Of a DNA stretch of 49,056 nt, positions 17,396 to 26,632 are shown one piece after another. The position numbers and the translations under genes were made by a program. Location of the stretch: NCBI RefSeq assembly GCF_016428645.1, contig NZ_JAELXW010000074.1, positions 1-49,056 on the forward strand. The letters run 5' to 3'. Every line of letters begins with the position of its first letter. The first letter of the stretch is position 1. Under the pieces are notes generated by a model, which saw nothing but the letters and a program-made list of their open reading frames with translations, searched no databases and had not been told where the DNA came from. This stretch comes from Glycomyces salinus (GTDB taxonomy: Bacteria > Actinomycetota > Actinomycetes > Mycobacteriales > Micromonosporaceae).

Positions 17396-17401
17396 TAGTC
17401 T
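17396..17401 (+). promoter_or_regulatory. Leaderless -10 element of the small membrane protein pair
   Basis: TAGTCT ends 6 nt before the GTG at 17408; there is no Shine-Dalgarno. Confidence 0.45.
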
Positions 17402-17407
17402 GGCGGC

Positions 17408-17752
17408 GTGCGACGGTTGTTCACGGCTCCGTGGATCGTCCTCCACTGCCTGGCGGTGGTGCTGACGATCGGCTTCGGCGCGCTGGGCTGGTGGCAGCTG
17501 GGCCGCGCCCAGCACGGCAACGCGATCAGCTGGGGCTACGCCTTCGAGTGGCCGCTGTTCGCCCTGTTCACGGTGGCGCTGTGGATCCGCCAGATGCGCC
17601 TCGAACTGCGCAAGGACGCGCCGCCCCGTCGCGACAGGCCCGAGCCTCCGCCGATGACCTCCCCGTTCGAGGAGGACATCCTGCGGGCCCGCCGGAACGA
17701 CGCCGAGCTCAGCCTCAAGTCCAGCGACTCTATTCCAGGGAGCAGTACATGA
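17408..17752 (+). CDS. Small two-helix membrane protein
   Basis: A 114-residue product with two N-terminal hydrophobic helices (TAPWIVLHCLAVVLTIGFGALGWW in part, and WPLFALFTVALWIRQM) and a polar, charged C-terminal half (RKDAPPRRDRPEPPPM). Similar small proteins precede DUF3817 genes in many actinobacteria, which supports the reading, but no function is known. It starts leaderlessly at GTG 17408 and its stop overlaps the next start as ATGA, so the two are translationally coupled. Confidence 0.75.
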   Translation: MRRLFTAPWIVLHCLAVVLTIGFGALGWWQLGRAQHGNAISWGYAFEWPLFALFTVALWIRQMRLELRKDAPPRRDRPEPPPMTSPFEEDILRARRNDAELSLKSSDSIPGSST

Positions 17753-18093
17753 ACGCCGCGCTGAAGCGATTCCGCATCGTCGCCTGGATCGTCGGCACGT
17801 TCCTGATCGCGCTGATCTTCGTGGCGATGCCGGTGAAGTACTTCGGGGGCGACGACACGCTGGTGACCGTCATCAGCCCGATCCACGGCCTCTGCTACAT
17901 GGTCTACCTGGTGCTCGGCTTCCACCTGGCCCAGCAGGCCGGTTGGGACTTCTGGCCGCGCACGCTCGGGCTGCTGCTGGGCGGGACGGTCCCGGTGGCC
18001 TCGTTCTTCGTGGAGCGCTGGGCGCACCGCACGATCCTCGCCGAGCACCCTCAGGCGGCCGACCCGAAGGTCCGCTCCGAAGAGCCGGTCTGA
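17749..18093 (+). CDS. DUF3817-family membrane protein
   Basis: A 114-residue protein with three hydrophobic helices (IVAWIVGTFLIALIFVAMPV, ISPIHGLCYMVYLVLGFHLA, LGLLLGGTVPVASFFVERW). The pattern of a PIHG motif in helix two and a VASFFVERW end in helix three matches DUF3817 (YdzA-type). The start ATG 17749 has AGGGAG at 17737-17742 and overlaps the previous stop. The role is unknown; the pair is presumably a small membrane complex. It is convergent with the L,D-transpeptidase gene, whose stop is 2 nt away. Confidence 0.85.
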   Translation: MNAALKRFRIVAWIVGTFLIALIFVAMPVKYFGGDDTLVTVISPIHGLCYMVYLVLGFHLAQQAGWDFWPRTLGLLLGGTVPVASFFVERWAHRTILAEHPQAADPKVRSEEPV

Positions 18094-18094
18094 A

Positions 18095-19315
18095 CTACTC
18101 CGCCTCGCTCTGCCCGAGGTAGGAGTTCAGCTCCTCGTAGGGCACGTCCCAGCTGGTGAAGCCGTCGCCCGGCGGGAGGCCGAGCCCGGTGTTCTTGACG
18201 ATGACCGGGTCGCCCCAGCGCACGAAGTTGTAGATCCACTCGCCCATCTCGTTGCTGACGTTGATGCAGCCGTGCGAGCCGTTCTCCCTGCCGAGCCGGT
18301 CCTCAGCCCAGGGCGCGCCGTGGATGTACTGGCCCGAGAAGGTCAGCCGCATCGCCCACTCGACGTCGGTCTCGTAGTCGTACAGGTCGGAGACGAACGT
18401 GGACTCCTCCTCGCGGCTCATGATGATCATGTGCCCGGAGAAGGAGCGGGCGTCGTTGCCGTCGATCTCGCGGGCGCCCAGCGAGATCGGGATGGTCTGG
18501 ACGATCGTGTCGTCCTGGTAGGCGCGCAGCTGCTTGGTCTCGTCGTCGGCCTCCAGCAGCCGGGTCTCGGCGTCGATCGTGAAGGTCGTCGACTGGTCGA
18601 ACTCGCCGTAGCGGTCGTTTCCCAGCGACAGTCCTCCCAGGCCCAGCCGCACGGTGACCTGGGTGTTGGGCTGCCAGTAGTCCTTGGGCCGGTATTCGAG
18701 GGCGCGGCCGGTGATCCAGTGCCAGGTGCCCTCCTGCTCCGGATCGGAGGAGACGAACAGGCGCCGCTCGACCGACTCGCGCAGCTCCTCGGGGATCTCG
18801 TAGTTGACGAAGCGGATGGCCAGCACCGCGGCCTGGCCGACCGTCGAGCCGTCCCCGGGCAGGTAGTTCTCCAGGCCCACGCGGTTGCCGGGGGAGGAGA
18901 CGGTCGTGAAGGTCGATTCGGCCGTGACCGAGATGCCGTCGGCGTCCTCGGCGGTGACGGCGGCCGTGTAGGTCGCGTCCCACTCCAGAGGATCGGCCGG
19001 AACCCAGGTGGTGCCGTCGGGGTGCATGTCGCCCTCGACCTCGTTGCCCTCGGCGTCGGTGAGGCTGAAGCCGGTGTACTCGCCGCTCTCGACGCTCCAG
19101 GCGATCTCGGTGGCGGCGGTCGCGTCGCTCGCGCCGTCCTCGGGGGTGATGGTCACCTTGGCGGCGCTCTCGGGCTCGGTGGTTTCCTCACTGCCGCCGT
19201 CGCCGCCTATGGTGCCTTCGTCGCCTGTGCAGGCGCTGAGGCCGGCGGTGCCGGCGACCGTGAGTCCCGCGGCCAGAGCGCCGCGCCGGGTCAGAGGGGA
19301 CCTTCCGATCGTCAT
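18095..19315 (-). CDS. L,D-transpeptidase lipoprotein with Ig-like domains
   Basis: A 406-residue exported enzyme forming 3-3 cross-links between meso-diaminopimelate residues of peptidoglycan. The N-terminus has a twin-arginine TRRGALAAG and a lipobox LSAC with Cys29, so Tat export and lipid anchoring are likely. Residues about 50-240 are beta-rich Ig-like domains as in mycobacterial LdtMt2. The YkuD catalytic region includes YIHGAPW and SHGC with His348 and nucleophile Cys350. The ATG at 19315 follows TACTGT by 6 nt; an upstream in-frame start would put the twin arginines further in. It lies next to a wall-hydrolase-like gene and near the dcw cluster. Confidence 0.92.
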   Translation of the reverse strand: MTIGRSPLTRRGALAAGLTVAGTAGLSACTGDEGTIGGDGGSEETTEPESAAKVTITPEDGASDATAATEIAWSVESGEYTGFSLTDAEGNEVEGDMHPDGTTWVPADPLEWDATYTAAVTAEDADGISVTAESTFTTVSSPGNRVGLENYLPGDGSTVGQAAVLAIRFVNYEIPEELRESVERRLFVSSDPEQEGTWHWITGRALEYRPKDYWQPNTQVTVRLGLGGLSLGNDRYGEFDQSTTFTIDAETRLLEADDETKQLRAYQDDTIVQTIPISLGAREIDGNDARSFSGHMIIMSREEESTFVSDLYDYETDVEWAMRLTFSGQYIHGAPWAEDRLGRENGSHGCINVSNEMGEWIYNFVRWGDPVIVKNTGLGLPPGDGFTSWDVPYEELNSYLGQSEAE

Positions 19316-19321
19316 GGCCCC

Positions 19322-19327
19322 ACAGTA
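19322..19327 (-). promoter_or_regulatory. Leaderless -10 element of the L,D-transpeptidase gene
   Basis: On the minus strand TACTGT ends 6 nt before the ATG. Confidence 0.45.
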
Positions 19328-19362
19328 CACAGCGCGAGCGATCCTCGCCCGCTTCGAGTGGC

Positions 19363-20373
19363 CTATCGAATAGACAGGTGCACGTGGTTGGTGTGGTCCG
19401 AGGAGGGGTCGCCTCCGGCCAGGGAGTAGGACTTCCAGCCCGAGGAGGGCATCCAGATCTGCTTGTACCAGATGACGTACTGCACGCCGAGCGCGTCGGC
19501 GTTCTCGACCAGCCAGGCAGCCAGGTTGTCGCCGTAGGCCTTGTCGTCGCCGTAGGCCACGCCGCCGAAGCCGTCGGCCTGGGCCGAGAAGTCGCAGGCG
19601 CGGCCCTTGGGGTGCTCGCCCCAGGAGCCGCCGCGGTAGCAGGAGACGAACCGGTTGAACCGGACGATCTGGGCCTGTTCGAGGGCGTGGAGGGTGCGCG
19701 GGGTCAGGCAGCCGCTGGTGGTCGGGTCGTTCTCGGTGCAGCCCTCGTAGGGGAGGGTGCCGTCGGAGTTGCGGGGGACCGCCTCGGCGGCCGGGGCGTC
19801 GCTGGCCGAGGGGCCGACCGCGTCGTCGCCGCCCGCGGCGGCCATCTCCCGGGCCGCGTCGTCGCGGGCCTGCTCCATCTCGTCGGCGAGGTCCTCCTGC
19901 TCGGAGATGTTGTCGGCGAGGGTGTCCTCGGTGGCCTCGATCTCGGCGAGGCGGTCGATCAGCTCGTTGAGGCGGTCGGCGCGGGACTCGCCGAGGAATT
20001 CGAGCATGGTCATGGCGTTGAGGGCCTCGGTCGGGTCCCCGGAGGCCATGAGCGCGGTCGTGGACTGGAGGTCGGACTGGGTGTAGGCGATGTAGGCGAA
20101 CTCGTCGAGCTCCTCGGTGAGGACCTCGACCTCCTCCTGCGACTCGACCAGCTCGGTCTCCAGGTCCTCCTGCTCCTGCTGCAGCGCGGCGAGCTCGTCC
20201 TGCGCGTCGAGGTAGTCCTCGATGGCCTGGCTCAGGTTCGCCGAGGCGCCCTCGTCGTCCTGCGCGCTCGACTGGGAGGCGGGGGCGACCAGGAAGAGGG
20301 CGGCGGCGACCGTCAGGACCGGGATGGAGAGGAGTCTCTTGGCGAGGCGCGGGTCAGCGGTATCGGATTTCAA
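19363..20373 (-). CDS. Secreted coiled-coil protein with ARB_07466-like C-terminal domain
   Basis: A 336-residue exported protein. A signal peptide with a hydrophobic core (VLTVAAALFLVAPASQSSAQ) is followed by an acidic coiled coil (about 45-175) like that of the PcsB/RipA regulators. After an alanine-rich linker comes a C-terminal domain with GCLTPRTLHALEQA, GEHPKGRACDF, YVIWYKQIW and DHTNHVHLSI; the HxxGxxCD and HVH parts look like a metal-binding peptidase site. This layout is common for actinobacterial wall-remodelling proteins. Enzyme activity is inferred. It shares direction with the L,D-transpeptidase gene, 47 bp upstream of it, and diverges from the MarR gene. Confidence 0.82.
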   Translation of the reverse strand: MKSDTADPRLAKRLLSIPVLTVAAALFLVAPASQSSAQDDEGASANLSQAIEDYLDAQDELAALQQEQEDLETELVESQEEVEVLTEELDEFAYIAYTQSDLQSTTALMASGDPTEALNAMTMLEFLGESRADRLNELIDRLAEIEATEDTLADNISEQEDLADEMEQARDDAAREMAAAGGDDAVGPSASDAPAAEAVPRNSDGTLPYEGCTENDPTTSGCLTPRTLHALEQAQIVRFNRFVSCYRGGSWGEHPKGRACDFSAQADGFGGVAYGDDKAYGDNLAAWLVENADALGVQYVIWYKQIWMPSSGWKSYSLAGGDPSSDHTNHVHLSIR

Positions 20374-20556
20374 AGCCGGAGGGTCCTTCGGTTGCTTGAG
20401 GCCGAGTGGACGGGGTCGCCGTACAGCCTAGAACGCGAGCGCTGCTCGGTCAATGCGGGGGTCCTCGACGTAACCGCTGGTAGCGCGGTTGCTACGGACA
20501 CGGGGTGCGAAGCGTGGCCCGGCTTACGAAGGCGTGTCGAACGGCATACCTCCTGT

Positions 20557-20577
20557 TAAGGTTGTTCTAAATTGAAC
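20557..20577 (+). promoter_or_regulatory. MarR-gene promoter -10 and adjacent operator-like palindrome
   Basis: TAAGGT (20557-20562) is -10-like. Immediately downstream GTTC TAAATT GAAC (20564-20577) is an inverted repeat of the size bound by MarR proteins, suggesting autoregulation and perhaps control of the divergent wall-protein gene. Confidence 0.45.
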
Positions 20578-20603
20578 CGATCCATCGGGTCGAGAGGGGG
20601 TCG

Positions 20604-21107
20604 ATGATGGGAGAGGGCAGTTTCGAGGGCCGCTGGCTCGCGCCGGAGGTCAGCGGCGTGTGGAACCAGTTCCTGACGGTCACCCACCGGCTGGAGCAGC
20701 GCATCGACCGCCGCCTCCAGGACTACCACGGCATCACCCACACCCAGTACGAGATCCTGGTCCGCCTGGCCGACGCCGAGCGCTCGGCCCTGCGCATGTC
20801 CGACCTGGCCGAGCGCATCGTCACCGCCAAGAGCGCGGTCACCTACCAGGTCAACAAGCTGGCCGACATGGGCCTGGTCGAGCGCAACAAGTGCGACTCC
20901 GACAACCGCGGCACCTGGGTCGCGCTCACCGAGCCCGGCCGCGAGCGCCTCGAACAGGCCGCGCCCTGCATCCTGTCACTGGTGCGCGAGCTGTTCCTGG
21001 ACTCGATCAACTGCGACCAGGCCCGCGAGCTGACCAAGCTGCTGGAGACCTGGTCGGCCAACCTCGACGCCCACGACGCCTCCGATCGGGCACCGCGGTC
21101 CGAGTGA
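20604..21107 (+). CDS. MarR-family transcription regulator
   Basis: A 167-residue winged-helix regulator. Dimer helices flank a DNA-binding core: GITHTQYEILVRLADAE, LRMSDLAERIVTAKSAVTYQVNKL (recognition helix), MGLVERNKCDSDNRGTWVALTEPG (wing with the DxRxxxVxLT motif), then a C-terminal dimerisation helix. The family usually represses its own and a neighbouring operon and responds to small phenolic or oxidative ligands. The start ATG 20604 (or the adjacent ATG 20607) follows GAGAGGGGG. An operator-like palindrome lies upstream. It ends 38 bp before murE, which has its own promoter. Confidence 0.9.
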   Translation: MMGEGSFEGRWLAPEVSGVWNQFLTVTHRLEQRIDRRLQDYHGITHTQYEILVRLADAERSALRMSDLAERIVTAKSAVTYQVNKLADMGLVERNKCDSDNRGTWVALTEPGRERLEQAAPCILSLVRELFLDSINCDQARELTKLLETWSANLDAHDASDRAPRSE

Positions 21108-21133
21108 TCATGATCGGGTGCTCCCGCCCGGTG

Positions 21134-21139
21134 TAGGGT
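21134..21139 (+). promoter_or_regulatory. Leaderless -10 element of murE, start of the dcw operon
   Basis: TAGGGT ends 6 nt before the GTG of murE. It implies that the murE-to-murC block has its own promoter rather than depending on upstream division genes. Confidence 0.5.
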
Positions 21140-21145
21140 CAGGCC

Positions 21146-22678
21146 GTGCCGACAATTCCGCGACCACAGCACACCCGGCCCTTCCCGCTGGCCGACCTCG
21201 CAGACCTCGCGCCCGACGCGGCCGGCTCCGCGCTGTCGGCCACCGGAGTGAGCCTGGCCTCGAACCTGGTCGAGCCCGGTGACCTGTACGCCGCGCTGCC
21301 CGGCGCCCGGCGCCACGGCGCCGAGTTCGCCGCCCAGGCCGCCGAGTGCGGAGCGGTGGCCGTCCTCACCGACGCCCGCGGCGCCGAGCTCGTGGGCGAC
21401 CGGCTGCCGGTCCTGGTCGTCGACGATCCGCGATCGGTCACCGGCGAGGCCGCCGCCCGAGTCTGGGGCCGCCCATCAGAGCGGCTCAACCTCATCGGCA
21501 TCACCGGCACCAACGGCAAGACCTCGACCGCCTACCTGGTCGAGGCGGGCCTGGAGCGCGCCGGACGCACCACCGGCATCATCGGCACCGTAGAGACCCG
21601 TATCGCCGGCGATCGGATCGACTCCGAGCGCACCACCCCTGAGGCCCCCGAACTCCAGGCGCTGCTGGCCGCGGCCGTCGAACGCGGCGTCACCGACGTG
21701 GTCATGGAGGTCTCCAGCCACGCCCTCGCGCTCGGGCGGGTCGCCGGATGCCGCTTCGCGGCCGCCGGATTCACCATGTTCGGCACCGACCACCTGGACT
21801 TCCACACCGACCTGGACGACTACTTCCGGGCCAAGGCCAAGCTCTTCGACGGCCGCGCCGCCGTCGAGATCCTCAACATCGACGACGAGCGCGTCGCCGC
21901 CCTGGCGGGCCCCGACACCCGCACCTTCTCCCTGCGCGACCCCCGCGCCGACTACTGCGCCGAGCACGTAACCGCCGACGGGTTCACCCAATCCTTCCGA
22001 CTGCGGAGCACAAGGAAGCAAGAGCACGGCAATCTGCGGGGCCTGGAAGGCCGGGTCAACATGCCCGGCCGCCACAACATCTCCAACGCGCTCCTGGCCG
22101 TGGCCCTGCTCGAAGCGGTCGGCGTCGACGCCGCGACGGCCCTGGCCGGGATCGCCTCCTGCCGCGGCGTGCCCGGACGCATGGAACTGGTCTCCGGCAC
22201 CGCCCCCGTGCGCGGCGTCGTCGACTACGCCCACAAACCCGAGGCCATCTCCGCGGTCCTGGAGGCGCTGCGCGAGTCCACCCCCGGCCGCGTCATCGCG
22301 ATCCTCGGCGCCGGAGGCGACCGCGACCGCTCCAAGCGGTCCCTGATGGGGGCCGCCGCGGCCGCCGCGGCCGACATGGTCGTCGTCACCGACGACAACC
22401 CCCGCACCGAGGACCCCGCACGCATCAGGACGGAGGTGGCCGCCGCCGTGCAAGGCGTTCCCTGCCGTAATATTCCGGGGCGGGAGACCGCGGTGCGCCA
22501 GACCGCCGCGCTGGCCGCCCCCGGCGACACCATCGCCCTGCTCGGCAAGGGCCACGAGACGGTCACCGAGACCGCCGACGGCCCGGTCGCCAGCGACGAC
22601 CGGGAACTGCTGGCGAGGGCGCTCCGCGAGGTCGGCTGGGTCGAACCGGCGGGCCACGGCGCGACCCCCCGACCGTAG
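21146..22678 (+). CDS. murE: UDP-MurNAc-L-Ala(Gly)-D-Glu:meso-diaminopimelate ligase
   Basis: A 510-residue Mur ligase adding the third residue of the wall peptide in the cytoplasm. The P-loop is GTNGKTS (121-127), followed by the family's HLDFH and DYAHKPEA motifs. The DNPR signature (about 417-420) marks enzymes that add meso-diaminopimelate rather than lysine, so the wall should be of the meso-DAP type. The start GTG 21146 follows TAGGGT by 6 nt. It is the first gene of the dcw block here; ftsI, ftsL, mraW and mraZ, which normally precede it, are absent from this side. The C-terminal tail after the ligase domain is short and polar. Confidence 0.95.
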   Translation: MPTIPRPQHTRPFPLADLADLAPDAAGSALSATGVSLASNLVEPGDLYAALPGARRHGAEFAAQAAECGAVAVLTDARGAELVGDRLPVLVVDDPRSVTGEAAARVWGRPSERLNLIGITGTNGKTSTAYLVEAGLERAGRTTGIIGTVETRIAGDRIDSERTTPEAPELQALLAAAVERGVTDVVMEVSSHALALGRVAGCRFAAAGFTMFGTDHLDFHTDLDDYFRAKAKLFDGRAAVEILNIDDERVAALAGPDTRTFSLRDPRADYCAEHVTADGFTQSFRLRSTRKQEHGNLRGLEGRVNMPGRHNISNALLAVALLEAVGVDAATALAGIASCRGVPGRMELVSGTAPVRGVVDYAHKPEAISAVLEALRESTPGRVIAILGAGGDRDRSKRSLMGAAAAAAADMVVVTDDNPRTEDPARIRTEVAAAVQGVPCRNIPGRETAVRQTAALAAPGDTIALLGKGHETVTETADGPVASDDRELLARALREVGWVEPAGHGATPRP

Positions 22679-22733
22679 ACCGGTCCCACCCGACGCCGCA
22701 CATCGAATCGAATCAGCAGGAGGAGACCGCCGC

Positions 22734-24107
22734 GTGATCCCCATGAGCCTGGCCGAGATCGCCGCCGCCACCGGAGGCAAGCTCAGTGAGACGGCCGATC
22801 CCGAGGCCATCGTCACCGGCGGCATCGAGTACGACTCCCGCAAGGCCGGGCCCGGCGGGCTGTTCCTGGCCCTGCCGGGGGAGAAGGTCGACGGGCACGA
22901 CTTCGCGGCGGTCGCCCGCGACCGCGGCGCGGTCGCCGTCATCGCCGGCCGTGAAGTGAACGTCCCGGCGATCTACGTCGAGGACGGACTCGCGGCCGTC
23001 GCCGCGCTCGCCCGCGAGGTCGTCCGCCGCTCCGAGGCCACCGTGATCGGAGTGACCGGCTCCAACGGCAAGACCTCCACCAAGGACCTCATCGGCCAGT
23101 TGTGCGCCCGGCTCGGACCGACCGTCAGCACCGAGGCCAACTTCAACAACGAACTCGGCCACCCCTACACCGTCTGCCGGGTCGAGCCCGACACCGAATA
23201 CCTCGTGCTCGAACTGGCCGCCCGCGGCCTCGGGCACATCACCGAACTGTGCGAGATCGCCCCGCCGCAGATCGGCGTGGTCCTCAACGTCGGCATCTCC
23301 CACCTCGACGGCTTCGGCGACATCGAGACCACCGCCCGCGCCAAGTCCGAGCTGCCGCGCTTCCTCGACAGCACCGGCCACGCCATCCTCAACGCCGACG
23401 ACGAGCGCGTGGCGGCCATGGCCTCCCGGACCGAGGCCGGGGTCCTCTACTTCGGGCTCGGCGACGGCGCCGACATCACCGCCGAAGACCTCGACCCCGG
23501 CGACGGCCGACACCTGTTCACCCTCCGCACCCCCGACGGGACCGCGCCGGTCCGCATGCGCCTGTGGGGCCGACACCACGTCTACAACGCGCTCGCCGCG
23601 GCCGGGGCCGCCTGGGTGCTCGGAGCGAGCCCCGAGCGGATCGCCGAGGGCCTCTCCGAGGCCGGACGCCAGTCCGAGCGCCGCATGGACGTGTTCACCC
23701 TCCCCGACGGCACCACCGTCATCGACGACTCCTACAACGCCAACCCCGCCTCGATGGGCGCGGCGATCGCCGCCCTCGGCCAGGTCCCCACCGCCGGGCG
23801 CCGCATCGCCGTCCTCGGCCTCATGGCCGACCTCGAAGAACTCAGCGAGGACTGCCACCGCCGCGCGGGCGCGCAGGCCGCCGAGGCGGGCGTCGACGAG
23901 CTCATCGCCGTCGGCGACGGCACCGAACCCATGGTCGACGGCGCCGAAGAGGTCGCCGAGGCCGTCCACGTACCCGACCAGACCGCGGCCGTAGAACGGC
24001 TGCGGCAGAGGCTGCGCCCCGGCGACACCGTCCTGGTGAAAGGCTCCCGCTACCGGACCTGGGACATCGCCGACTTCCTGCGCGCCAAGGAGGACAACCG
24101 ACAGTGA
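22734..24107 (+). CDS. murF: UDP-MurNAc-tripeptide:D-alanyl-D-alanine ligase
   Basis: A 457-residue Mur ligase that adds D-Ala-D-Ala to complete the cytoplasmic pentapeptide. Motifs are the P-loop GSNGKTST (109-116), [30 protein letters not shown] and [11 protein letters not shown]. The start GTG 22734 is favoured by AGGAGGAG at 22718-22725; a downstream ATG at 22743 is too far from it. A 55-bp gap separates it from murE. Its stop overlaps the mraY start (GTGA), so the two are coupled. Confidence 0.95.
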   Translation: MIPMSLAEIAAATGGKLSETADPEAIVTGGIEYDSRKAGPGGLFLALPGEKVDGHDFAAVARDRGAVAVIAGREVNVPAIYVEDGLAAVAALAREVVRRSEATVIGVTGSNGKTSTKDLIGQLCARLGPTVSTEANFNNELGHPYTVCRVEPDTEYLVLELAARGLGHITELCEIAPPQIGVVLNVGISHLDGFGDIETTARAKSELPRFLDSTGHAILNADDERVAAMASRTEAGVLYFGLGDGADITAEDLDPGDGRHLFTLRTPDGTAPVRMRLWGRHHVYNALAAAGAAWVLGASPERIAEGLSEAGRQSERRMDVFTLPDGTTVIDDSYNANPASMGAAIAALGQVPTAGRRIAVLGLMADLEELSEDCHRRAGAQAAEAGVDELIAVGDGTEPMVDGAEEVAEAVHVPDQTAAVERLRQRLRPGDTVLVKGSRYRTWDIADFLRAKEDNRQ

Positions 24108-25234
24108 GAGCTGTAATCATCGCCGCGTTCGTGGCGTTCGCGCTCACCATGGCGCTCACCCCCGTCGCAGCCAAGGCATTCCGACGCCTCAAGGCCGGGC
24201 AGCCCATCCGCACCGACGGACCCCAGACCCACCTGGCCAAGACCGGCACCCCCACCATGGGCGGCGTCGTCTTCATCTTCGCCACCGTCGTGGCCTACAT
24301 CGTCGGCCACCTGGTCCTGATGGCCCTGCCCGAAGGCGAGACCGAGGCGTTCTCCCGGCCGACCAACTTCACCGCCACCGGCCTGGTCCTGATCGGCCTG
24401 TTCGTCCTCTGCGGGTTCGTCGGCTTCATCGACGACTGGCTCAAACTGCGCCGCAAGAACTCCGGCGGCATCTCCGGCAAGGCCAAGATCCTCGGCCTCA
24501 CCCTCGCCGCGATCGCCGCCGGCCTGGTCGCGGTCTACTACACCGGCTCGATCCACAGCGCCGACATCTCCGAGACCGTCGCGACCCCCTACCTGTCCTT
24601 CACCCAAGACATCGAATGGCTCTACGTCGGACAGATCGGCGCGGTCGTCCTGTTCGTGTTCATCGTCAACGCCACCGCCAACGGCGTCAACCTCACCGAC
24701 GGACTCGACGGCCTGGCCACCGGCGCCTCCATGCTCGCCTTCGTCGCCTACCTCATCATCGGATTCTGGCAGTACCGCCACTGGTGCGGCGGCGCCGGAG
24801 AGAACCTCTCGCCCAGTTACTGCTACGACGTGCGCGACCCCCTCGAGATCGCCCTCATCGCCGGGGCCGCCGCCGGAGCCATGTTCGGCTTCCTGTGGTG
24901 GAACACCCACCCGGCCAAGATCTTCATGGGCGACTCCGGAGCGCTCGGACTCGGCGGCCTCATCGGCGGCCTCGCCCTGGCCTCCAAGACCGTCCTGCTG
25001 CTGCCGATCATCGGCGGCCTGTTCGTCATCATCACCTTCAGCGTGATGATCCAGATAACCTCCTTCAAGCTCACCGGCCGCCGCGTCTTCCGCATGTCGC
25101 CCCTCCAACACCACTTCGAACTGGCCGGATGGTCGGAGGTGACCATCGTGGTCCGCTTCTGGATCATCGCCGGGATCGGCGTCGCGATCGGCCTGGGCTT
25201 CTTCTTCGCCGACTTCCTGCGGATCGCGGGGTAG
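24104..25234 (+). CDS. mraY: Phospho-MurNAc-pentapeptide transferase
   Basis: A 376-residue polytopic membrane enzyme that moves phospho-MurNAc-pentapeptide onto undecaprenyl phosphate to form lipid I. About ten hydrophobic helices are visible. Catalytic aspartates lie in the conserved FIDDWLK (110-111), [10 protein letters not shown] (199 and 202) and [12 protein letters not shown] (277), and the C-terminal [10 protein letters not shown] is typical. The GTG start at 24104 overlaps the murF stop. A short insert [19 protein letters not shown] between helices with two cysteines is longer than I expect for the family. murD follows 3 nt after the stop. Confidence 0.95.
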   Translation: MRAVIIAAFVAFALTMALTPVAAKAFRRLKAGQPIRTDGPQTHLAKTGTPTMGGVVFIFATVVAYIVGHLVLMALPEGETEAFSRPTNFTATGLVLIGLFVLCGFVGFIDDWLKLRRKNSGGISGKAKILGLTLAAIAAGLVAVYYTGSIHSADISETVATPYLSFTQDIEWLYVGQIGAVVLFVFIVNATANGVNLTDGLDGLATGASMLAFVAYLIIGFWQYRHWCGGAGENLSPSYCYDVRDPLEIALIAGAAAGAMFGFLWWNTHPAKIFMGDSGALGLGGLIGGLALASKTVLLLPIIGGLFVIITFSVMIQITSFKLTGRRVFRMSPLQHHFELAGWSEVTIVVRFWIIAGIGVAIGLGFFFADFLRIAG

Positions 25235-25237
25235 GCC

Positions 25238-26632
25238 GTGGACCAGATCGCCGACCGCGTCCTCGTCGCCGGGACCGGCATCGCCGGCGCCGCCAGCGCC
25301 GAGGCGCTCCTGGACACCGGGCGCACCGTCGTCGTCTACGACCGCACCGACTCCGAGCGGTTGCGCGAACTGGAATCGAGGGGCGCCGGCGTCGCCGCCG
25401 CCGAGGAGTTCGACCCGTCCCTGCTCGAAGGCGTCGAACAGGTCGTGGTCTCGCCGGGCTTCCCGCCCGGCCACCCGCTCGCGAAGGCCGCCGCCGAACG
25501 GGGCATCGAGACCTACTCCGAACCCGAACTGGCCTGGCGGCTGCGCGGCCCCGAAGCCCCCCGCTGGCTCGCCGTCACCGGCACCAACGGCAAGACCACC
25601 ACCACCACGATGCTCGCCGCGATGCTGAAGGCCGCGGGCCTGCGCACCGCCGCGCTCGGCAACATCGGCGAACCGCTCGTGCACGCCGCGAACGGCCCCT
25701 ACGACGTGCTCGCCGTCGAACTGTCCAGCCAGCAGCTGCACTGGTCGCGCCTGCTCGCCCCGACCGCGGGAGCCATGCTCAACCTCGCCGCCGACCACCT
25801 GTCCTGGCACGGCGGCTTCGACGCCTACTCCAAAGCCAAGACCGCCGTCTGGCGCGGACAGGCGGCCGTGTTCAACCGCGACGACCCGGCCGTGGCCGCC
25901 CTCGCCGAGCACGCGAACGCCCGCTCCACCGCCTTCACCCTGGGCGAGCCCGAGCCCGGCGCGTTCGGCGTGGCCCTGGGCCACCTGGTCGACTACACCG
26001 GCGGCAGCCCGGTCCCGATCTGCTCGGTCGACGAAGTGCGCCCCGCCGGGGCGCACAACGTCGCCAACGCCCTGGCCGCCGCCGCCCTCGCCTCCCATGT
26101 GGGCGTCGGACCCGACGCGGTGGCCCGGGCCGTCCGCGACTACAGCCCCGAGCCCCACCGCAACGTCGTCGTCGCCACGGTGCCGACCGGAGAAGGCGCC
26201 GGCATCCGGTGGGTCGACGACTCCAAGGCCAGCAACCCGCACGCCGCCGCCGCCGCACTCGCCGCCTACGACCCGGTGGTGTGGATCGCCGGCGGTCAGC
26301 TCAAGGGCGTCGACGTCTCCGACCTGGTCGAGCGCTTCGCGTCTCGCATGAGGGCGGCCGTCCTCATCGGAGTCGACCGGGCCGAGATCGCCGACGCGTT
26401 CGCGCGACACGCCCCGAGCGTCCCGCTCGTGGTCCTCGACGGCGAGGACGATTCGGTCATGACCGACGTCGTCACGGCGGCCGCCGCGCACGCCCGACCC
26501 GGGGACACCGTCCTCCTGTCGCCCGCCGCGGCCTCCTACGACATGTTCGACTCCTACGCCCACCGCGGCCGCGCCTTCGCGGCCGCGATCGGGCAGACTC
26601 TCGGTATGAACACAGCGGGCGGTGATGCGTGA
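25238..26632 (+). CDS. murD: UDP-MurNAc-L-Ala(Gly):D-glutamate ligase
   Basis: A 464-residue Mur ligase adding D-glutamate, the second residue of the wall peptide. The N-terminal Rossmann-like domain has VAGTGIAGAASAEALL, the P-loop is GTNGKTTT (115-122), and VELSSQQLHW, LAADHLSWHG and WVDDSKASNPHA are the expected substrate and metal motifs. The C-terminal domain ends LLSPAAASYDMFDSYAHRG. The GTG start follows mraY by 3 nt, and the stop overlaps the ftsW start as GTGA, so the cluster is tightly coupled. Confidence 0.95.
   Translation: MDQIADRVLVAGTGIAGAASAEALLDTGRTVVVYDRTDSERLRELESRGAGVAAAEEFDPSLLEGVEQVVVSPGFPPGHPLAKAAAERGIETYSEPELAWRLRGPEAPRWLAVTGTNGKTTTTTMLAAMLKAAGLRTAALGNIGEPLVHAANGPYDVLAVELSSQQLHWSRLLAPTAGAMLNLAADHLSWHGGFDAYSKAKTAVWRGQAAVFNRDDPAVAALAEHANARSTAFTLGEPEPGAFGVALGHLVDYTGGSPVPICSVDEVRPAGAHNVANALAAAALASHVGVGPDAVARAVRDYSPEPHRNVVVATVPTGEGAGIRWVDDSKASNPHAAAAALAAYDPVVWIAGGQLKGVDVSDLVERFASRMRAAVLIGVDRAEIADAFARHAPSVPLVVLDGEDDSVMTDVVTAAAAHARPGDTVLLSPAAASYDMFDSYAHRGRAFAAAIGQTLGMNTAGGDA

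Noticed and set aside
24050-26563. An 837-codon open frame on the minus strand across mraY and murD
   Set aside because: It is antisense to clearly recognised genes, begins and ends without signals, and its Gly/Val/Asp/Arg-rich translation is typical of reverse frames in high-GC DNA.
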